Positions 10,874 to 21,652 of a DNA stretch of 64,000 nucleotides are shown here, piece after piece. Positions within the stretch are counted from its first letter, which is position 1, and the number at the start of each line of letters is the position of its first letter. The notes under the pieces were generated by a model. It searched no databases. It saw nothing but the letters and a program-made list of their open reading frames with translations, and had not been told where the DNA came from. Origin of the DNA: Tausonia pullulans (taxonomy: Eukaryota > Basidiomycota > Tremellomycetes > Cystofilobasidiales > Mrakiaceae). The translations under genes and the position numbers were made by a program. The DNA lies in assembly GCA_951802195.1 (NCBI GenBank), contig OX637620.1, forward strand, positions 1,612,001 to 1,676,000, given 5' to 3'.

Positions 10874-13049
10874 TCAGAAATCCTCAAAATCTTCCCAGTC
10901 GTCCTTTTTCTTGGATGCAGCAGGAACGGGCGCGTTGGGCGCAGTCGTAGTCTTCTTGATCGCCGCTGGGGAACCAGAAAGCGACGGCTCGTCGCCGAAG
11001 ACCTGTGAGAGAGCCGATGTGATGAGTGAGGTTTCGAAGGTAAGAAAGGGCGGCATAGGACAGGCGAGACGTACGGCCATGAAGTCATCCCCCTCGTCAT
11101 CCTTGTACCCTCCTTTTCCTCCACTGGTGCTCCCAAAGCCAGAATATTTCCCGCCCTGATTCGGCGGGAGGTCGTCCCTCCGTCCAGCGTTCCTCGACCC
11201 AAGGCCCGAGAAGAACTCCTCGTTGCCTCCGCCCCGAGTCTCATTGGCGTTGTGGTATCCTCCGCCACCGACCGAAAGGCTCGAAAGCTGACCGGCGAGA
11301 TCCACGCCCGCACGGTCGCGGACGAAGCCATTGGCGTCGAGGGCGAGGCGCTGGGCCGAGGATGCAGCGGAGCCGAAACCCTGCCGAATGTTGTTCTGAA
11401 GGGCCGGGTCGGTGAGCGTCTGAAGGCCTGGGTCAATGATGCTCGATTGGACAGTGCGGGAAGCCATGGTGCTGGAGCGAAGCAGTGAGCGCGGTCAGCT
11501 AAGGCACAAGAGGCGGCTGACCAGGCCGCGCAGACGTACACAGCGGCGGAGAAGAGCCCCCAGCCTTTGGCGGCAGCTTTCATGGGGTCGTTGCGGAGAT
11601 CGTCGAGCGAGGGCGCGTTCTGGGACGAGAGCGCAAAGGACGGGTGCTGGTTCTGAGGAGGAGGGTCCGGCGTCGAGCCGAAGCCAGCGTATTTGCCGCC
11701 TGATTCGAGGAAGAGGTTGAGTTAGCGAACGAAACATGATAAAAGGGAGCAATTAATCCTTCAACATACCCTGCGAAGGAGGAAGATCTGCGCTCCTGGA
11801 TGCATTCCTTGAGCCCATAGATGCAAAAAAATCCTCGTTGGCGGCCCTGCGCTGCGCAGGCTCGTCGTCCTGAAACGAGTTCGACGAGCTCTCATTGCGG
11901 AGATTTGAGCCCGATGGTGACGAGCCAAGACCCCGGGGCTTACGCGTGCCACTTGCCGAGGAGGAGCGCGAGGCCGGAAGGGAATTGGTTGAGGGGGGAG
12001 GAGGAGGGGAGGGCGTCCAACCTTGCGACGGGACAGAGGCAAGGGCACTGAGCTGGCAGCAGAGTGAACGGCAAATCAGGGTCCGACGCAGATGGGTGGC
12101 GCAAGATGTTTGAATGCACCTTATCACGGTACTGCATCGCAGCCCAGGTTTGACTAGGAGCAAGAGAAGCAGAGCAACGGTCAACCTGGTTTTATCATAC
12201 AATAAAGCATGATGTGACAATGACCACGCGAGGCCATGGCCCCCGCTGGCAAGTCTTTTGTCACATCGAACTCGGAGTACAGACGCTTGAGACTCACTAC
12301 TTCTCCTGGATCTTCATGCCTTTGGTATAGCCGCCTCCAGCACCATAGCCGTCGATAAAGTTCTGTCTCAAAGGGCAGCATGAAGCGTTAACCATTGGGT
12401 CGGACGGGACGCATAGGCCATCCCCCGACGCACCTGGAAGTTGACGTTGCCTCCTAGCTTCATCTTGCGAAGCTGGTCATCGTTCCATTTGTCCATGGTG
12501 TTCCTGAGGAGAGGGCGCGATGAGACTCGTCGTGGCATGGCGTACACCTCTCGAGACTCACGAACGAACGAAACTGGAGGAAACGGGGGCGAGGTTTAAC
12601 TCCGGCTTCTGTGCGACAGAACTTAAGGACGAATACTGAGAGACAGACTCACGAGATGTGGACTCCGAAACCTCGGTGGACGCCTGAGCACTCGAGGCAA
12701 ATGAAGACGCCGAAGCTGGATGGGAGAAGAGACAGGTCAGACGAGATGAACGAGTAGGCTGCTACACGCGAGCAAGCGGGAGCTCAGAGTATCCAGTCGG
12801 ACGATGCACCTCAGGGACGACCACTGGGGGTTTGGCGCTCCACAGTCGGCGCACTTGGAGTTGCCCGTCCCAGGCTCCTTGAGGACTAAGGAATCCAAGG
12901 ATACGAACAAGAGAAGCAAGCGGACGAGCGGGTGGGTATCAGACAGCGGTCCATCAACACAAAAGCCCTCAGCCTAGGATGCGCAAGAGCAGTTACTGAC
13001 GAGCGAGGAGCTCGCGCTTCTTGTATTCCTCTCCGGTAGCGCTAGACAT
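10874..13049 (-). CDS. GCS1: ArfGAP1/Gcs1-type Arf GTPase-activating protein
   Basis: GTPase-activating protein for Arf1, acting on Golgi COPI and post-Golgi membranes. The start (MSSATGEEYKKREL, ATG at 13049-13047) is followed by the ArfGAP zinc finger spread over several short exons: NSKCADCGAPNPQW, then FGVFICLECSGVHRGFGVHIS with the catalytic arginine after the last cysteine pair, then DKWNDDQLRKMKLGGN and FIDGYGAGGGYTKG. The C-terminal half contains two copies of one motif. The first reads EDFFASMGSRNASRSADLPP and the second EEFFSGLGSRNAGRRDDLPP. Each is followed by a QGGKY.GFGST-type stretch and a small-residue/Ser-rich region, as in Gcs1/ArfGAP1 curvature-sensing (ALPS) segments. Between the copies is an amphipathic stretch (WGLFSAAV..TASRTVQSSIIDPGLQ). 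The tail WEDFEDF resembles coat-binding acidic/aromatic ends. About nine exons. Confidence 0.88.
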
Positions 13050-13394
13050 CGAAGGGCGTTGTTGTTTGGTAGGAGGAAGCCGGAGGGTCCGTTGGTGCGG
13101 TTGGCGGGCACTCGGGCCTTTGGCGCGTCGAGGGTTGGGCCTCGCGTTCCACTAGTGACGGTCCGCCTTCACCCCTTAACGACCAACTCGCCTCTCGCTC
13201 TCTGAAATATGCTGAGAGAGATTTCAGTCCGGGGATAATCATGCAGACTAGTTACTGTTGCCGAGTACGGTCGGAATATTGAGCTTGAGACTTGTCTGAG
13301 GGAACCTCTCATCGGCCAGCTGCGATATGAGGCTGTTGTCTTCCTTCTCCATGCACTCTTTCTCCCAACCATTCCCGCTCTAACATTAGAAACC
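13050..13394. promoter_or_regulatory. Divergent promoter region, ArfGAP / permease
   Basis: A 345-base gap between two divergent start codons. No gene is seen in it. It must hold both promoters and 5' UTRs; no specific element can be named. Confidence 0.35.
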
Positions 13395-15999
13395 ATGAGT
13401 TCAGAGACCTTCAAGGGGATAGATGGTCACTCCATAGTGGTCCTCGTCATCTTCCTTCTCGTCAGTGAGTGCCGAAACACTGCTCTTCGATCCTCGCTTC
13501 GATCCTCGCTTCGACAGTCGCTGCCGACCAAGCTTCAACCTGTTGAGCGTCGTAGCTGAAACATGCCCTTCAATGCAGATATCCTCATCGTTGCCCCCCT
13601 GCATATATACCTCCCGAGAGTTGTCTCTAGAATATTGAATCGGACACTCGTCGCCCTTCGTTTGAACGACCCACCTGAGCTGTCCGCAAACATGGACGAG
13701 CTGAGCTCGCCAAAGGAACGAGGCCGTCTTGTCCTTGGTCTCAACACTGCCCCGGTCCTGGGAGTGTTGATCTGCCTCACGAGTCTGAGCATCGATTGGG
13801 AGGTTGTCAGCCGTGGAATCGTCGGGGACGGAAAGGGCGTCAAGCCATATGATATCAGTTCGTCCTCTCTCCTAGTTTGTAACTCGGGAGCATCCGTCTC
13901 GCTTCGCTTGTAGCTCGCTTCTGAAGGGCTATGTCTGTTTTTACCACCCCAGTGCTTCTGTTCATCTCGCTCGTGAGGTTCTCTCGTCTTGGAGTCTGCG
14001 TGGAGCTCTGTGACTGAGGCTACGTCCTTCAGGCGTACATCTCCATCTCGCTCGATGTAACCGGACTCCTCAGGTACCTAGCCTTCCTCGTCAGCCAAAA
14101 GGGCGGATCATCTGGCTTTTCCCTCTACGCCAGCCTATATGCCTTCTTCTTCGTGTGCGGCATGGTTGTTGGGAATGATCCAATCGTTCTCTCTGGGACT
14201 GGATTTCTCGTCTACGTGAGTGCTGTTCCTATGCTGTATACTCAAGTTTTTTACGACCCGAGTTGTCCACAGTTCACTCGCGTCACCGGCGTCTCGCCTG
14301 CGCCCTGGATCATCGCTCAGTTTGCGGCGGCGAATATCGGTTCGTGTCCGACAAAGCTCGCCCTTTCGGCCGTGTTCATGCTGAACAACTGTGTCTCGCT
14401 CAGCTTCGGCCGTACTCGTCTCCTCAAATCCAACCAATCTCGTCCTCTCCTCGGCCTTCGAAATTCCCTTTCAGAACTACACGGCCTGGGTCATTCTACC
14501 CTCGATCGCAGCCATCGTCGCAGGCTTCCCTGTCTTGTACTGGATCGAGTTTCGCGGGGACATCCCAAAGAGCATCGACGCGGTCGACGTCGAGCCTGGA
14601 CGGGCCCTGGTCGATCCGAAGGGAGCGTGGTTCGGTAGCATGTGCGTAAAGATAAAATAATGCAATCCTCATGCGAGCCTGAGCAGCTGTTTTACTTTCT
14701 ATCCCAGTCTGCTGGCAGTGACCCTCATCGTGCTCGTTGCCGGTTCCGCCACCGGAATCATCAAGGAAGTCTGGAAGATGCGTCTTACACCCTCATTCAT
14801 TCAATTTTTTCTATGGCACAGCTAACCTGATCTGTCGCCTATACGTCACCGTCCCCGCCGCGCTCGTCATGCTCATACGAGACATCTCGTACGACATCTA
14901 CCAGAGTCGCAAAGGTCGACTCGACCAAGGCCCTCCTATCACGGCACCTTCCTCTCCGGCCGTGTCTGCTACTCCCGGAGGCGGAACTATCGATGCAATC
15001 GAGATGGATACTATCACGACTATGCCGCAGCTGTCACAAGGGCCACCGGTGCTGAGTGAAGCAGACATCGTCGATCAAGGCACCACCAACGCCGTCCCCC
15101 TTGAACGCTCGGAACACCCTTCCAAGGGCTCTTCGACAGCTTTGTCCCACCGCCGGGCCTCTTATATTGACGTTGCAGGAGACCAGTCGGAGATCGTCAG
15201 CGTCCAAGGCAATTCCATGGCAACCCGGCCGTTGAGGGAGACGTTGCCTGCGCGTCGGCGCGTGTCTCTACCCTCGATCCTAGATCGTCTGGCGATCCGG
15301 TTTCCGACGCCTGCCTCGACTTTCAAATATCTTCCCTTTCCTCTTCTGGTGAGTAATGATCCTTGTTGGTAGGGCCGTACATAATCATAGCTGAAATTCT
15401 CGCTTAGCTGCCCGTTTTCAGTCTATTCATTCTTGTCGATGGTCTCGCCGCTTCAGGCTGGTCCAGAGTTTTTGCCGGATGGTGGGCAGCCTGGGTTGCG
15501 GTGACAGGCATCTATGGCTGCGTCTTTGGGATGTGCTTCTTTAGCGTTGTTCTCTGCAACGTCCGTTTCTCCCCTCATCTGGGTCTCTTCGCAGTTTGCT
15601 GACCACCGGCTATTCCGCTAGATCGTCGGCACCAACATTGGCGCCTGCGTTCTCGTCACCTCCTCCCTCCAGGCCTGGATTGAGATCTACTCTCCGCCGG
15701 AGAACCAAAAGACTGCGGCCATCTATGCCCTCGCTCTTGGGTCCAACCTCGGGGCTGTCTCGTTTACGTTCTCGGCGTCGCTAGCGGGCTTGCTCTGGCG
15801 GAGGATCCTCCTCCAGAAAGGGATCAATATGAGAGCGACTGAGTTCGCGCTGAGGTGAGATGTTGAAGCGGGTGACGGACCTCGAGCCGAGCTGAAAGCG
15901 GTCTGCTTTCACAGTAACTACAAGATCCTCGCCGTGTCTATCGTCGTCGCTTCCTCAGTCCTCCTCGGCGAGGTTCTCATCATGCTCCCATCTTCTTAG
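13395..15999 (+). CDS. ArsB/CitMHS-type anion permease
   Basis: Polytopic membrane protein of the ion-transporter superfamily that holds ArsB, NhaD and citrate/Mg permeases. Exon 1 (MSSETFKGIDGHSIVVLVIFLLV) splices at GTGAGT to NILIVAPLHIYLPR. Family-typical elements follow: AYISISLDVTGLLRYLAF (first half, like 'D.tGl'), FVCGMVVGNDPIVLSGTGFLVY (the conserved ND.i...T loop), the matching second helix block APWIIAQFAAANIASAVL and VSSNPTNLVLSSAFEI (the conserved SNPTNL pore loop). A long hydrophilic central loop of about 150 residues (Ser/Thr/Pro-rich, near 14900-15330) separates the halves. The second half ends TNIGACVLVTSSLQ and NYKILAVSIVVASSVLLGEVLIMLP, with TAG at 15997-15999. The substrate (arsenite, carboxylate or other anion) cannot be read from the sequence. 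It ends 57 bases from the converging MAPEG gene. Confidence 0.8.
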
Positions 16000-16056
16000 A
16001 TAGATTACGATAAGCTGCGATTTGTGCTATCCTTATGGCCTGGCTCTGTTCTCTGC

Positions 16057-17000
16057 TCAGATCTTGAGCGAAGAAAGAGCTTTCCCGCTCTTGATGAGAA
16101 GCGTTCCGCAGATGATGTTACTGACCCACCAGAGCCCCGACCGGACAAATGACTGGCCTCTGGTCGTCGTGGATGTGTAAGCTATCGAGTAGCCGATCCG
16201 GGTGAGGATGTAAAGGAGAGCCGAAAGGTTGAGCGTCTCAACATCGAGACCGGCGATAGTGCCGAGGATCTGGGAAAGAAGGTTTTTAGGGTCTAGTGCT
16301 ACCTCGCTTGACGAGTTAAGCAGCGGAAGATCACACGCACTAGGGCCGAAGCGAAGAGGGAGTATTGCTCCTGTGAGTTAGCCTGCGCGGCATCGACGCG
16401 CCGAAGCTTTTCCACCTGGGAACGGGTGATCTTGCCAGCGGTCTAAGAAGCGAGAAAATCGAAGATGACCAGTGAGGGGACGAATCAGATCAGATCGCAT
16501 GGATGCGGCTGCCGTTCGACGCGACGCGACGCGCGTACGCACCACAGCCTGTTCGATGCGAGCATCGGCGTCGCGGGGGCAGACATTATCATCGAGCTTC
16601 CAGCGTCGCTTGAGGACACGGCTGCTATTGAAGCTGGCGTTGGGGAATCGAGACAGACAAGGGGAGAGGAGATTGGCCGTTGTGAGGCGGTGACGATCGT
16701 GGGAAAGTGCGTGAGGAGACTCAGCAACACGACAGGCGTTTATGTATGGCTCGAGTCAACTCACACGTTCGCGAAGAACCACTGGACGAGGAGAGCCTCT
16801 CCAACGTAGCTACGAGCCCCCAGTCCCAGTGTGGCAGTGATAGAGAGCCTAGATAAGGGAAAAGGCCAGCGTGGATCGCTCGATCAGTAGCTGGACTGAA
16901 GGGAGAATCGATGGACAAACAGCACGAGCGTAGCCGCTGTCTACCATCATCTCTGGGAAGCACTCATCCAGGGTCCGCTTCTACGTACATGACAAAGAAG
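16057..17000 (-). CDS. MAPEG-family membrane protein (5' end unresolved)
   Basis: Small integral membrane protein of the eicosanoid/glutathione-metabolism (MAPEG) family. Readable exons on the minus strand give LSITATLGLGARSYVG.., then FNSSRVLKRRWKLDD with a polar loop, then KITRSQVEKLRRVDAAQANSQEQYSLF (the conserved basic-acidic-Asn helix). TIAGLDVETLNLSALLYILTRIGYSIAY and SFVRSGLWWVSNIICGTLLIKSGKA follow, the conserved third and fourth helices with the R.gY and RSglW signatures. The stop is TGA (16059-16057). The 5' exon is uncertain. An upstream exon ending ..LLLFARFFV and AT would join the G of the next exon to make ATG across the intron (donor near 16990, acceptor at 16848), so the start codon may itself be split by the intron. 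The enzymatic role is unknown; fungal members may be glutathione-linked. Confidence 0.7.
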
Positions 17001-17259
17001 CGAGCGAAAAGCAGAAGAGGGCTCGTGGTCGTAGAGGGGGAAGGGGCGGAGTAACTTCTGAAATGACCCCGCTTTCCCTCGACGTGACGACGACAACGTT
17101 TGGACGCACTCGTCAGTCAGCGCCTCGTTCCTTCTCAGACCGAACACAGATTAGAATACGGCCAGTGTCAAGGGAGTTTTTTCCTACACGCGCTTCAAGG
17201 CTGGGAAGTGGGAGGAATACAATAGAGCAGCCGAGCTCTCAAACATCTACGCAAAGACT

Positions 17260-20200
17260 TCAAGCCGACGACGCGCCACCACCCGCCATCTCAACCTTCT
17301 CCACGAGCCCCTGGCCAAGCCTCATCATCTCTGCGATGATTCCCGCCTCATTCGCGCGGACCATCTGGCTCTGAACGTCTCCATCGAGCGCGACGGGCTT
17401 GCTCGAGAACCCAAGCTGAACCTTGAAGTTGCGCGCGTCCTGAACGGCCGGGTTCCAGACGCCGCCGATGACATTGCCGCCAAGATGGTCGTGGAAGAGG
17501 ATGACGGCGTCGCCGTAGATCCGCTCAAGGTCCTTGAAATAAAGCCGGGCTGGGTCGAAGCCGAGGCGAATCTCCTTGCCGTAGACGGAGGAGGCCGACT
17601 GGATGGACGCCAAGTTCTTGTACTTGGACGTCCACATCGACTGTTTCGCCGAGAGCGACTGCGACGTCCTTGGGAGAACCGCCGGGTCGAGGCGAAGGAG
17701 GAAGGCGTAGTCAGTGAGAGGCGTCTTGAAGAGTTGCTGATGGTAGGGTAGAGAGAATGAGTTGTCAGCGTGTCCCCGAATAGACGGAGATAAGTACAGA
17801 GATTAGGAACTAACCTCGACCCTCAAGGAGCCCGTCCGGTCGTTCTCCTCGAGGCAGCGCAGCGTCGCCTTGGCGATTTGAGCCATCCGCATCACAACGA
17901 CCTTGCCAGGCCTTCGTGAGCCAAACACCTTGCCCGCCGGGTCCTCCTCGGTCGCGATGAAAAGCGCTCCATGTGAAACGTTCGGGTCTGAGGCGCGAAA
18001 CTTCTTGAAGGCCTCGATCGCCTGCGCGCGCTGCTCCTTAGGGAAGACGACCCGCTGACCGGCCTCAAGCCCAGCGGCCGAATAGAGCGGCACAAGAAGA
18101 GGCGCTGTTTTCCACTTCCATTGGGCGAGAAGCATGATGACGCGTGCGAAGCCTGCCGAGTGCGTCGCGGGGACGGCGTAAGTCGAGGGCGAGAGGTAGA
18201 CGCTCGCGCAGATTAGCTCGATGAGCTCCGCGGGTACGTGCGGCGAGAGCATATGCGCCGCAAACCAGCGCTTGACGAGGCGAACAGTCATCGAGAATGA
18301 TGGGAAGAGATGATGGAGCGTCGAAATGGCCGAATGGTGCCGCGGAAGCTGGGTAAACCGGGAGAGGTGGATATCGAGCGCCTGCTGCGCCGCCCGCCGG
18401 AGCGCGGGCTTAGTACCTTTCTTGTCAGCGATGAGCCGGTCGAGGAGCGTCTTCTCGCGGTCATGATGGATCCGGAGGCGGAAGGCGAAGCCCGAAGGCA
18501 CGAGGAGCTCAAGCGAGCAATTGTCCTGAATGATCCCGCCCTCGCCGTCGAGGACGTCGTCGACGGCGACCGCAACGACCGAGCCTTCGACCTGGTCGCG
18601 GAACGACCGGGCAATCTTCTCAAAAAAGGCAAGCTTGATCTTCTGGATTGCGGCGAGCTCATCCGGCCAGCGTCCCGAGGACTCAAACTGGATGACGACA
18701 TCCAGCGGCTCGACGTACTTGAGGCAGTCCGGAGCAAGCGAAAACCGGTCACAGTCGATCGGAAGCGGGGGGAAGACGGATGTGTACCGGAGGCCCTCGG
18801 CGACGGGGAAGACGTTGAGGAGCGAGAGGGGGAGGTTGTCCATCCCCTTGAGCGTTCGGACGAGGTCGGCAAAAGCCTTCTGGGAGGGAGCGAAGCCCTC
18901 GAGCTTGACGCCCTCATTCGTCGAGATGAGATCGGCGGCCGAAGAAGGAAGAGTGATTAAGGTTGGGTAGCTCGAGTGGCTCTCAACGTCGACGGCTGAC
19001 TCCTCGAGACCAAAATGGCGATGTAGGATGTGGCGTACGGACCGGCCGATGATGGCAGTCCGCTCGTCGGCAGCGGTAACGTCCCAGACCACACTCTCGA
19101 TAATCCGGCCGTCCTTGAACCTACGGAGCTCGGACTTCTCGCCCCAGAACTCGCGGAAGATGCGCGAACCCTCGACATCGTCGGCAGGAGGGCCGTGGTC
19201 GACGAGGCGAAGAGCCTCAGTGGGGTTGAGAATGACGCCGAGCTCGATGATTTGAGAAAACTCCGAGGTTGGCTTCGAACCCGACAGAGTCCAGTGGAGA
19301 GAAGATGTCGAAGTCTGCTGGACGACGACGATTCGCGCGCGGGTGTTGAGCGCGCGGCGGACGACGGACGAGACAGAGTTGATGAGATGCTGGAGCCGAG
19401 AGGGCTGATCGAGACGAGCGAGAGGAGGCTGAAGAGCGGGCTTCGCGGTGGAAAGGTCAATACTGCAGAGAATAAAGGGAAGTCAGAAAGGTAGCTTGAC
19501 GCAAAAGGTAGCTTGCGCATTAAGAAGGTATGCTGCTCACCGGAAGACCGCGTCGTAGCGAACCTCGCCCGCGCGCAGGTTGCGGAGGAAGACACCGTCA
19601 AATATGTCCTCACCTTCAGCCTCGCCTTCGTCACCATTGAGCTGGACAAGTGAGACCTTGGCCTCGTGCGCAAGCGCCTGGATGACACCCTCCTCCACGC
19701 CCGCGAGCAGGTTTATGGCACCCATTGGCTCGACAAAGACGGCCTTGGCAGACGCGGTGAACTCCTCGATCGGGATGCGCTTGCCCTCGGCCGAGGCAGC
19801 ACCGGTAAGGGTGTTCTTCATGGCAATCGGCGTGCCAAAGAAGTCGTGAGTGGCGAAAAAGTCAAGGGCGCCACGGAAAACCTGGTAGCTCGACATGCCT
19901 TTGCCGAGCCGCTTGCCACCGGCGACCTTGCCGAACCCTCCGCCACCAAAGACGAGGTAGCCAAGGACCATCTGGCACCATCGGCTCCACCCGGGGAAGG
20001 AGATCTCCTTGCCGAACCCACGCTGGGAGCCCCAGAGCTGGAGGAGAAGCGACGCGTCCTTGAACGCCGGGAGAGCGAGAGAAAGACTGTGGAGGTAGAG
20101 GAGGTGGGTAGAATAGAGGGTGTCGGAAAGGAGGGAGGCGTTGTACTGTGGGGTGGGAGGGGGAGGGGTGTCCGAGGTCGGCGGTCGGAGCGAATTTCGG

Positions 20201-21464
20201 ATTGGGGAGAGCTTTGAAGCGGGGAAGAGGGTGGAAGGGATCGTTGGCCGGATGGTGATGGTGAAGTGGAGCTTGGAGAAGTCCTTCGACGACTTATCTG
20301 AACAATATGCATAGCGTCAGTAAGGGGGCTCTCGGAGTCGGGACAGGACCCGATAATTGATGCCCACCCTTCTTCGCCCGAAGGACGAGGACAGGCTTCC
20401 ACTCGCTGCCAGTCTCAACGGCCCATTCGGCACTGCCGAGTCCGAGCTTATCGAGGCCCTTCGAGAGTGCCTGGGCGACTACCGCGAGCCAGTAGGAGCG
20501 TTTGAAGAAGTAACGGCCATTGAGAAAATCCTTCTCTTGAAACATGGCCGCATCCATGGAGACGGAGAGGTCGACGGTGCCGTCCTCAAGCTTCTTGGAA
20601 CCCTTAAGGCGCGTCTCGAGCGCCCAGTCGCCGACGATCTGGACCTCCCTGGGAGGGAGGAAGGAGAGTGTCCACTTGGCGTCTACGGGAGGTCCCGGGG
20701 CAGGGTAAGGCAAGTTGGGGAACTTCTTAAGCGAGTCGGCAGGAGTGATGGGGGAGAGCGCGGGGAGGGAGAGGAGGAATGGCCGCAGCTGCTGGAGGGT
20801 CGCGAGGAGGGCGGCAAGGGGAAGAGGTGTAGGGTGAAGCGAAGGTGATAGAGGTCGAAGGGAGGGGAGGAGAAGGTCGAGCTGAAGAGCGAAGAGCGAG
20901 GACTTGAAGAGGGTCGAGCCAGACTTAAGCGCTGGATAAGATAGAGACGCAGAAGCGTGAACATGCCGGGTCAACAACAGCACGGGGGTAGCGCGACTCG
21001 GCCCTCGCGTCCAGGAGACTGACTCTGCATCTCCTCATTTGTTGGTGCCTGGTAGAGCGAACTGCCCTTCTTGGTCTCGTACGTCTTGGCGACAGCAGGT
21101 TCGTTCTCGGCGTCGCCACCGTCCGACTCGAGCGCGTCGTCCTCGTCGATATCATACTCATCCTCGTCGTCGCCGGCCGCCATCGGCTCCTCTCCGACGG
21201 CATTGTCAACATCGTCGAGGTCCTCAAAGTCCTCGCCGGCCGAGTCGCCAGAGTCCTCCTCAAAATCCATGCTAGCGGCTCCGCCCATCATGACGTCCTC
21301 GCCGTCGTCGCTAATGAAGTCGTCTGAGTCCGAGGCGGCGCCCTTGGCGGGTCGCTTTTCGCACATCGTCAGCGTGCCAGCTTTGAGCATCGTTTGCGCG
21401 GGCAACGCACCTTGGACGAGGAGGGTCCCGAGGAGGGGGCAGGGGCCTTGCGTTTGGAGGCCAT
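17260..21464 (-). CDS. UTP22: U3 snoRNP / SSU processome component Utp22 (Nrap family)
   Basis: Large nucleolar protein (about 1,200 residues) of the UTP-C subcomplex, needed for 18S rRNA maturation and for bridging to casein kinase 2 and Rrp7. It starts at MASKRKAPAPSSGPSSSK (ATG at 21464), followed by a strongly acidic region (DSDDFISDDGEDVMM..EEDSGDSAGEDFEDLDD) typical of nucleolar proteins. The Nrap repeats of nucleotidyltransferase-like fold follow: VDAKWTLSFLPPREVQIVGDW, ETRLKGSKKL with VDLSVSMDAAMFQEKDFLNGRYF, AIQKIKLAFFEKIARSFRDQ, HHSAISTLHHLFPSFSMTVR with LVKRWFAAHMLSPHVPAELIEL, and MRMAQIAKATLRCLEEN. The C-terminus has the Nrap end signature LGFDPARLYFKDLERIYGDA and FHDHLGGNVIGGVWNP. 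Introns are fewer and exons longer than in neighbours. It is divergent from the SAP-PPR gene, with 188 bases between start codons. Confidence 0.92.
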
Positions 21465-21652
21465 GCTGGGATATGTGTAAATCAGGTGGAGGTCAAGGAG
21501 GAGAACGGTGGTGTCGCCTGGTCGAAGATTTCGGACAGCCCAGCCCGCATGGATCGTCCACTCTCACTCCCTCGGGCAGGAGACACATCCGTCTCCTGCC
21601 TCCTCGTCTATCCCCTCGACAGCCACCACGTACACCACGCTCGCTAGCATTC
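21465..21652. promoter_or_regulatory. Compact bidirectional promoter, UTP22 / SAP-PPR gene
   Basis: Only 188 bases separate the divergent start codons of the UTP22 gene and the mitochondrial-type SAP-PPR gene, so transcription of both probably starts from one nucleosome-depleted region. This is inferred from spacing alone. Confidence 0.45.

Noticed and set aside
17147-17147. Start of the MAPEG protein at 17147
   Set aside because: The codon there is GTG, not ATG, and the following residues do not resemble a MAPEG N-terminus.
18310-18960. Long plus-strand frame (216 codons) opposite UTP22
   Set aside because: It is an antisense shadow of a conserved, GC-rich UTP22 exon and has no domain of its own.
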